From Labia minor (taxonomy: Eukaryota > Arthropoda > Insecta > Dermaptera > Spongiphoridae): a stretch of 64,000 bases of DNA. The stretch covers positions 48,872,734 to 48,936,733 of the forward strand of contig OY720350.1 of the NCBI GenBank assembly GCA_963082975.1, written 5' to 3'. The first letter of the stretch is position 1. Every line of letters starts with the position of its first letter. Of this stretch, positions 49,741 through 59,300 are shown piece after piece. Under the pieces are notes generated by a model, which was not told where the DNA came from, ran no database searches, and saw only the letters and a list, made by a program, of their open reading frames with translations. The translations under genes were made by a program, and so were the position numbers.

Positions 49741-51065
49741 ATGCATGATGATGAAAAAAAGTTAAAAATCTATATTTTATAAAATTAAATTTTTATTTGA
49801 ACCTTTTCTAAAATTTATTAAACTTCATTTAAATTAATAGGAATAAATAAATTTACAATTAATTCTTGATTGAGGGATGATTTCGGTGGTGACGCCGATC
49901 AACGTCTTCGACTGGAAAGGGAATGCGAACTGAATGCGCTCGAAGCTCACCGGCAGGCAGGCCAGGAGGGAGGGTGGGTGGGAGGTGAGAAGAGGTGGCG
50001 GAGGGGGCAAACATGGCGGTATATCTTTTCAATCTGTCAAAATTCAATAATTAATATTTAATCAACGAAGCATCGTAAAATTATATAATAGTAGTGAAAA
50101 TGAATCTACGTTTCATGATGAATCTATTCGTACAGGTTTTATCTGTTGTTATGAGGCAAGATTTTTGTTGAACTGTAAAAATAAACCAATATTAAAATTA
50201 ATTAAAAATTTCCATTTAATGATACAAAAAATCAATTTTAATTAGAATCTGGCTGGTTTTTCAGTCTCCTATAAGAGACAAGATTTCAATTTTTTTTTCT
50301 TTTTAATGAAGCTATGCTCTCCTTCATCCAAATAAATTTGATTTTTTGAATGATCAGGGGAGGGGGGGGAGAGTAAGTGTAAGGGAATGGATGGAAAGGC
50401 GTCAAAGGGTAAAGGACATGATTCCTCCAGGTAGAAGAGGGATTTAGAAGAAATCATGAGCTCACGTGAGGGCAGGGACGCCAATCCCTGAAATAGAATT
50501 CTTTTCTACTGAGTTTATAGAAAAGAATCTACTCGCTACCCGGGATATTATTTTTAAATTTATTAAAGAATAATTTTAGATCATAATCAATCTGTATGTT
50601 ATTACATCTTTTATAAACCATATATTTATATTTTTCTTATCCCGATAATTTATATACTTTTTTTCTCAAAAAACCGTTTAGTCCTCTACTCTACCCAAAT
50701 TTTCCCTCTACCTCCTCCTCCTCTCATATCATTCCAAAATGAAGTATTTATTTTAATTGAAGTTATAAATTTAAATGAAAAATAACAGCCCTTCCATTTA
50801 CAATTTTTTTTTATTAATATTATTATAATAATTAAAACTAACATTTCTTTCATATATCTAAGAACATATATAAATATATTATTGATTTAACCTTTCTATA
50901 TTTTAGTATTTGACTATATAATTAATAATATATAATTTTTTTTCCATTTTTTAGCACTTTATTACAAACATATTATATATTTTAATTTTTTTATTCGTTG
51001 ATCAAAAATAATATATATATAAAATATATTTATTTATTACATAATAAATAGATAATTATATTATT
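49741..51065. other. Upstream of MICU3: GC-rich patch and AT-rich remainder
   Basis: 49885-50015 is by far the GC-richest non-repeat stretch in this part and could be a promoter, a first exon or both. 50270-50480 is of mixed composition with a G run. The rest is A/T. Confidence 0.4.
49934..49984 (+). CDS. Candidate first coding exon of MICU3 (speculative)
   Basis: An ATG opens 17 codons (MRSKLTGRQARREGGWE) up to a donor GTGAGA at 49985. The phase (0) fits exon a at 52171, and the peptide is basic with few acids, as in a targeting sequence. Against it: it is short, it has no membrane helix, and one in-phase donor in a GC-rich stretch can occur by chance. The real first exon may be elsewhere. 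Confidence 0.15.
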
Positions 51066-51185
51066 ATATAAGATAAGCAAGCGTACGGTTACTTGAAAAC
51101 GACTGCAGAATAAGCAGTTGAAACGTTGTACAATTATTTTAATTTAATAAATAATTTTATACAAATAATGTGGTCTTTTAATAAA
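51066..51185 (+). repeat. Penelope-like tail fragment
   Basis: CTTGAAAACGACTGC ... GCAGTTGAAACGTTGTAC forms a stem-loop followed by A/T-rich sequence and AATGTGGTCTTTTAATAAAA. The order and wording match the tail in the element at 37033-37470. Confidence 0.45.
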
Positions 51186-51299
51186 AATTCTCTTAAATAG
51201 TTTTTCCTTTGATGCGTATTTCTATTTTAATTTTAAATAAAAATTCAGTTACATACGTACCTAATTAACATTTTATTTCTTTAGTTATAATACATTTTT

Positions 51300-51625
51300 C
51301 AATCGAATGAACTTTTTCAACGGAGTCTCCTTTGTGCTCTATACACTTCATCCAACGTTTCTCCAATTATTTTATCCCTTCCAAAAAATAAGATTTGTCG
51401 AGGACATCAAAATAGATTTGTTTGTGATCTTTTCGTCAAACCATTTCTTCAGGTTTTTTTCCATTTTCTTCTCAAATCACGAGGTAGTCTGCATGGATGT
51501 CAAACAAAAACTAAAAGACCCGACTGGTTCAAATTTCTTCAGGAATCAGCTGATAGTTGTCTGCTGATAGGAGTAGTATTGTCATTTCATATAAAAGACG
51601 GGAAATTTAAAAAGTTATAAACTGG
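51300..51625 (-). mobile_element. Mariner remnant M2, second copy
   Basis: On the reverse strand it matches 30590-30960: CAACTATCAGCTGATTCCTG, TTTAGTTTTTGTTTGACATC, AACCTGAAGAAATGGTTTG, and GACAAATCTTATTTTTTGGA. It has a similar internal deletion but lacks the HPPYSPDL part. Ends worn. Confidence 0.75.
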
Positions 51626-52170
51626 GAAATGTTAATATAAATTCAACAAGTAGATTAATATTTTTGAATCAATCCAAAATAATAATAATTTTTTCTCAAT
51701 ACATGTTTTTTTAAATAAGAAAATTCGTCGAATAAATCATCCTGATTTAATTCATTGGACGGATGTTAAGCGTGTTTCGAATTCATTGAAGGGATATATG
51801 CCCGCACTTTCGTTTACATATTCCATGATTGTATCAGCATAACGTTTAAATTTTTTTTATATATTTTAATAAAACATTCTTAATTAATTCATTTAATGGT
51901 TTTTTTTTCAAGTTTTGAAATATATTCTCCTGTTTGGTTTATTTTAATTTTTTTAAAAGTGGTAATTGAAACTGAACTTTGAATGGAGATATATTTCGTT
52001 TTTCATATCTTCAAATATATCCTTATACTATAATATACACCCAGATCCTATTAATTCTTAATACTTACTATATTAATGAATATATTTGTATCTTGTAACC
52101 ATTTTTTTTTTAATAATTTACATTTTATTCAAAAAATCTGATTTTAATATTAATATTTATTTTATTACAG
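51626..52170. other. Presumed MICU3 intron 5' of exon a
   Basis: AT-rich, with a pyrimidine-poor but usable branch/acceptor region ending TTTATTACAG. No other exon is seen. Confidence 0.45.
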
Positions 52171-52315
52171 CGAGGAGAGGATGACCTATCAAGAGCGGTA
52201 AAATTAACGTCTCGTGAAAGACGTTTTATTAAATTTGCCTCTGTCGAATATAATGGTCAACTTTATATGACGCCACAGGATTTTCTAGAATCCGTCGTTG
52301 AAGCCGAGCCGAGAC
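52171..52315 (+). CDS. MICU3: MICU3 exon a (first exon recognised)
   Basis: The acceptor TTTATTACAG precedes 52171 and the donor GTAAG follows 52315. It enters in phase 0 and leaves after one base of a codon. It encodes residues 1-48, including SRERRFIKFASVEYNGQLYM, the conserved stretch that follows the variable N-terminal region. It cannot be the first coding exon because no suitable ATG lies upstream in frame. Confidence 0.9.
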
Positions 52316-55300
52316 GTAAGCAATTTTCTTATAATAATAAGTCATATAAACATTTTTTTTTTTAATTTAAAAATAAATAGAAACCTTGTTTTTCTTATGT
52401 TCATAGCGCGTTTAAAGCGCCGCCAATTAACACAAATTGATCTAGAAAGTGTTCGAAGCTCTGCACCATCTCTTGATAAAGGCTCATCTAAAATGTTTCG
52501 TGAATTACGCGATAAAGGTATGTCCGATTTGAAATATTTGATAAATATGGTAAATCAATATATTTTGTTTCATTATAAAGAGTCGGAAGATTTGAGATAC
52601 CCCTTAAAATTTTATTTTATGCAACCAATCAACATTCTATTGGCTGTAAACGATTATTTTTTAAATTATTTTGGCATTGAAATATTATAAAAAAAGTTAC
52701 ATAGCGCCTGTATTGTAATGAAATTTCACTTATTTCACTAAAATTGGTACCGATTAATGTTAAAGTTCAACTCTATAAAACTATAATTTTTATATGGTTA
52801 TATTATGTTGTTGTGAGTGGTCAATGACTTTAGGGGACGAGATTAGTTTTAATATAATTATTTGAAAATAAAAATTTTTGTAAAAGAAAGAAGAAAAGTA
52901 ATATCACAGAAAAATTCCATAGTGAGGAATTACAAGTCTTCTGTGCCTCTTCAAACATTGTTAAAATTATAAAGTCGAGGATTATAAAGTGGGTGGAAAA
53001 TTTGATTATAAAGATAAAGACCGGTACCAGACCAATGACATAATGGGCTGATAATATAAGGGAATTGGGAGAAGATAAAAATTGGATGTAATTAAAATTC
53101 AAATACAAAATTTGTTCATTCATTTTACAAAAGATAATGTGATATTTGTTACTAATTACTCTTCAATAAAAGAAATTTTTTTTTTATTCTAGGCATCATC
53201 TCTTATACGGAATATTTATTTTTGCTCTCTATTCTTACAAGTAAGTATAATAATTATCTTTATTACTAACCTCTCATATGATTTAACCCTTTTTACCGAC
53301 CGACGATAGTAAGGGAGTTATTGTTTTCACACCAAATTTCACATGTGGAGATTTTTACATATCTCCACGAATCATGCATTTTCTTAACAGAAAAAAGTAT
53401 TTTTAGCATGATGTCTGTCCGTCCGTCTGTCCGTCTGTCCGTCCGTATAGATGTGTACAGCTTGAACGGCTCAACCGATTTTGATGAAATTTGGTATATT
53501 TACTTAATGCATCAGTGAGATGAATTGATCAACTTTTGGTGCAATTCCAGAAACCGGAAGTGGTAGTATTACCGATCGTCGATAGGAAGGGAAGGGTTAT
53601 TTTCACTCCTAATTTCACATGAGGAGATTTTTTTATATATCACCACGAATCATGCACTTTGTATTGGTTTTATCCTTGAGAAAAATCATATTTATTAGTT
53701 TTTTCTTGATTTAAAATTATATGACGTCATCCAGCCATTCATGACGTCACAGCCTGGTCTTACATATATATTATAAATAAAATAAAATTAAAAATATTTA
53801 TGTTATATTCATATCTGTTTTTTATTACATTAATAGATATATTAAAATTATTTGAAATTGTTTCTGTAGCTGGAAATTAATTTTTCAAACCGTCGCGTCG
53901 GTCGGTTCGGACCTGGCCACACAGGTCAACTTATTAATATCCTTTTTGGATATACTACACAAAGTCAGCCTGTCACTTTTTTTAGGATTATAAAATTTCC
54001 AATGAAATAATAAATAAATATATTTGAATGACATAAAATTGATACATCTGTCGCGATATATTTAAATTTTTTTAAATTTTTATTATTTAAGATTTTTGGT
54101 AGATCACTGAAATCAGCGAGATTTAATTTACTCAAAACATTTTTGATTATTAAAATATTCTCATAATATTTGATTAGCTAGATAAATGTTATATATTTAT
54201 ATTCTTATATTTGTTATTATGTCTACTAATAATCAATTTTATTTATTAAAAATTGGTTTCTGATTTATAGAACCTCAGACTGGATTTCGGATTGCATTCA
54301 ATATGTTTGATACGGATGGAAACCAACGAGTAGATAAAAATGAATTTTTAGTGGTAAGTAAAATTCAAATTTTTAATTAATAAATATTTCCATTAATAAT
54401 CTTTTTTATTCTCTATTTTATTTTTCATTTATATATATATATATATATTATTATATATATCTTGAACTCAAATAGCTCATGAATATGTAAAATCATCGGA
54501 GGGACTTCAATTTAATATAAAAATGAATTTAATTTCTTCTATTATTGGATATTTTTCTTTAATATCTCGCTTTACAGATTCGTCGTCTTCTGGGTGGCTG
54601 CATGCTTAAAGACAGAGAATTAGATGAGCCCACCCGAAGAGCTGTGAGTCACTTTTAAAATCAAAACCAAACATTTTTTTTTTCTCCCCTTCCCCCCTAT
54701 CCAGTCTTAATTTTTATCCATTTTTGTATAATTCAATTAACTTTGCCATTGATTATTTAGCTGGCCGACTAAAGTATGAACGCAATTGTTACTAATTCTT
54801 TCTGATCTCTTCAGTTGCGCGCATTGGTATCCAGAGATCCAATACCGCCTGTTCCAACGCCACAGTCTAAGCCAATTGTTTCTTACAGTTATCTGGAACG
54901 TATTCTTTATCAGGTGCGATCTACTAAGTACTCCTAAGCTATTCTTCATTAACATGTTATTTATTTATTTTCTTCCCCTCCATTATATTTTTATATTAAT
55001 TTAAATCATCATCTTTTGTGCTTGTTGTGTTGGTTTTTGTCTGTTCTTTCGTTTTTCAATTTCTTGCTCTCATCATTGATTGATTCCAGATTTCTTTGTA
55101 TCTCATTGGACTTGATACATGAATAATTCAAATAGCATAACATTCAATGATGAATGACTAACAACTTCTTCATTAACTACAAGATGCTCTATTGTGGTAA
55201 TTTTTTTGAATTTAGATTTTTAATCGATCTTCTGGAATTTATTGTTAAAATGGGGGTTTTAATTTAATTCAAATTCATACACTTTCATAATTTCTTGATA

Positions 55301-56225
55301 ATATTGATTTAAATTAAATTACATTAAAATCAATAAAGTAAAATAACTATTTCCATATATTACATAATCTATAGTTTAATTTGAAGATCTCGGTAGGAAG
55401 TGGGCTATATCAATTATATATATAAATTATAATCTTATAATATTATAAGTAAAATATATTTTTATTTTATTTTATTTTATTATAAAAATATCACTATTTT
55501 TACTTAACAGTCTTCATCAAAATTTTTGTGTTTTTTTTTTTTGTTATTTTTATTATTAATCTTTTAAGTAAATAAAACCCAAAACTAACTATAATTTCAT
55601 ATTAAAATTGATCACCTCTGTTAATCTTATTGTGTTGCATTAAGAGTATATATACATATATATATATGTTTATAATTGCTTGGGTTGTTGGTTAGCTTTG
55701 TTTTGTTTTAATTTTAAATGTTTTATTAAAATAATAATATTCACAATTATATAACAAATGTCTTCTTGATTAAAGGTTTGTTTCTAATATATTTTTAATA
55801 ATTTTTGTGTAAGTTTTTATTATTATGAAAAATTATTTCCGGGTTATTTTCACGTTTAATTGTGATATTTGAGTTTCAAATTTTCGGCGCCCCCATTATA
55901 AGATTTTGTGTTCCGAAACTCCGAATCATCCTTAGCTTTAATACTATGTACCTTTGACACACGTCTGCTCCTGACGAGAGCCCTAGGTCGACTAAACACT
56001 GAGCACTGAGCTTTGAGTTTCGGAACACAGTAAATCCAAAATATTCCACCCATTCAACCAAAAATCACAACATCGGCTCTTGGTCACACAGACTAAGAAC
56101 CAGAATCCAAAAAAAAAAATTCCCCTTTAAATAAATTCTCTTGAAAATGGCGCCAAAATGGGCTCCGAAACGTCGAGACTCAAATCTTACAATTAAACGT
56201 GAAAATAATCCGGAAATAATTTTTC

Positions 56226-56314
<89 letters not shown>

Positions 56315-59300
56315 ATATTTAACTGATTATTATTATTCCAACATTTTCAATTTTTATCAAAATTTAATAAAAACAGTATAAAAATTTACAAACCAAAAGT
56401 GATTTACGTAATTTTAATGTTTTTTTTTTTTTAATTATTAATTTTTTGGAAACAAACTTCTAATAAATCTACTATTATTCTCTTTTTTTATCTTTTATGT
56501 ATATAGTATTTCTCTTTCCAGTGTGGTTGAATTGAAGAATGTACATCTAATATTAATTTCATATTTTTATTAAATTATATTAATGCATTTGATTCTTATG
56601 TTAAAAAATTAAAACAGATGGAAAAAGTATTTGGTCATGCGTGGAGAGACAAACGCGGGGTTGATGAAACCAGCGAAGAGTATGTGGGACCGGAAGCTGA
56701 TGCACCCGACAATTACGTCGATGATGAACACGGTCTACAAAGAAGGCATCTTGTCGACACCACATTGATTGTGCATTTTTTTGGGAAAAAAGGAAAAAAA
56801 GAACTTCGTTATGAAGGATTTAAAAAGTACATACATATTTTTAGTATAATATTATTAAAAAAATAATTAATTGAAATTATGTTTGTTACATTTAGCTCAT
56901 TTTAATTTTTTTTTTTTTTTTTTAGATTCATGGAAAATTTACAAACAGAAGTTTTGGAATTAGAATTTCATGAATTTAGCAAAGGGGAGAGTACCATCAG
57001 TGAAGTCGATTTTGCTAAAATTCTTCTCCGTTACACCCATTTAGACACAAATGAGTACATAATTATAATTTAATTCAATTAAATAACATTTTTAAATATT
57101 AAATAAATAAGTCATAGTTAATTGTCTGATTAAATAATTTTAAAATTATAAACTTATATATTTATTCATTTTATTACAAAATATTATATTTTTTTCTAAT
57201 ACTTTTGAATATTTAAAATATTTATAATTATCAATATATATATATAATAATTTAATCATTATTAAAATTTTAAATTTATTTTTATTTATTTATTTATTTT
57301 AGATATGATATGTTTTTGGAACGTCTCTTGGATCGTCTTCGAGTAGAATCTGGAATCACTTTTGAAGAATTTCGCGTTTTTTGTCAATTTCTTAACAATT
57401 TAGATGACTTTGCAATTGCTATGCGAATGTATACACTTGCTGATCATCCAATTTCAAAGGGTATACAAATAATTATTTTATTTTCTTCATTTAATGATTT
57501 ATATTCTTTAATAAAATAATTATTTTTTCCCTATATCACTTTAAAAATTAAATAATTGAATATCTTTTCAAATATTATAATATGACTATATTTTTTTTGA
57601 ACTGAACAAGAAGATATATATAAATTTCAAAATAATATAATTTAAAATTTTAAATGTATATTACTGAAATTTCCAGATTTACATTGAATAATCTATTTTA
57701 TAGGTTTTTAAATACCTATATATGTGCCACTCAGAAGCTAAACCGATTAATTCCAATTTTTAAAATTTTGCTAGTAATGTAATGTAATCTGCATCATATG
57801 AAGTGAATAGTGAACTTGATAATCTTAATATTGCAATGCAATATACATTTTTCTAAAATCAATAATCCTGAATTTCCTACAAGCTGTGAACTTTGGGCTT
57901 CATTTTCTCAGTTTGTTTATATGTGGAGTTAATCGCTTTGGCTCTGAGTCAGGGCCGGCCCTAGAGCCGAGCCAGTAAGGCCATGGCTCGGGGCGCTTGG
58001 CTGGCAGGGGCGCCATTATGAAAAAAAAATTAATCCTTCGCAAGATATCAGGGCTGATAAGACTTAATAGTAAATAAAAAAATTATGGTACGCAATAAAA
58101 AAATTGCGTTTATTTAAAATAAGTAGTAAATTATTACATTTTTAAAAATAAAATGTTGATATCATACCAAGATATCTCCTTTTTAGGAAGATAAATAAAA
58201 ATATTTTTTTAATAACAAACAAAAATTTTTTAGTTGATTCTTTTTTTTTTGCTTGTTAAAACATATGGGGCGAACTTTAGACCCTTGGCCTAGGGCGCCA
58301 TAAGAGCTCGGGCCGTGCCTGCTCTGAGTAGTACCTATGTAAATACTAAATTCAAGATAAGTTCCAAAAGTCAAATAGTTTGAATACTTTATTATTATTT
58401 CTTTCTTTTTTTGTGTTTAGATGAATTCCATCGAGCTGTTATGATTTGTACTGGTGAAGTTTTGTCCCAACATCTCGTCGATACTGTATTCTATATTTTT
58501 GATGTTGATGGTGATGGACATTTAAGTTACAAAGAATTTATTGCCATTATGAAAGATCGACTTCATCGTGGATTTAAGGTATTAATATCATTATTATTAA
58601 TGATATTAGATCTATAGATTGTTTATTATGGAAAATAATTCTTAAAAATCCTTCCAAAATAGGAATGTACCAATTAATTATAAATTTTAAATAGGAAATA
58701 AAAGTCTGCTTAATAATTTAATAAATGTATCCAACATCTCTTCTTAAAATATAATTTATAAAGTTGGAAACACATTAATCTTTTTTATTTTTTAAATTAA
58801 TAAATCAACTATTAATAATAATATATAATAATAAATTAATAATAATTCTTTAATATCTCTTTTATTACTATTGTAAACTTAATTTCTCTATTAAAATTGA
58901 TAAATAATTTATTTTCTTATATGTTTCATGACTTTTTAGAAATTCCCTAGAACAAAAAAATGGAATTCTTTCAGACATTGTTTAAGATATGAAATGAGAA
59001 GTATATTAAAGAAAAAATCCCAGGATCTGGCATTTTATTAATTTAAAATAATTTTTGTCGTATAATAATTTCAGTAATTTTTGAACAAGGAAGTTAAAAA
59101 TAAAATCGATTTATTAAATCCGTTTTTTCTATATTGTCAAAATTAATATTCGTTTTAACAATGATTTAGTAATTTCAATCACTAAAAAAAAATTATTATA
59201 GAATAGAATAGACTATTATTTACAGATGAAAGAGATGTATTTGCTATAATTTTATAATTTCAATTTGTCTCTACATTAATTTAACATTATTAAATATTAT

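Noticed and set aside
49859-50061. Both-strand frames of about 62 codons in the GC-rich patch
   Set aside because: Neither has family features; the reverse frame is Pro/His-rich by composition. Only the short in-phase exon hypothesis is kept, at low confidence.
52518-52690. Open frame continuing from MICU3 exon b
   Set aside because: It runs past a good donor into A/T-rich sequence, while exon c restores the family sequence in the right phase.
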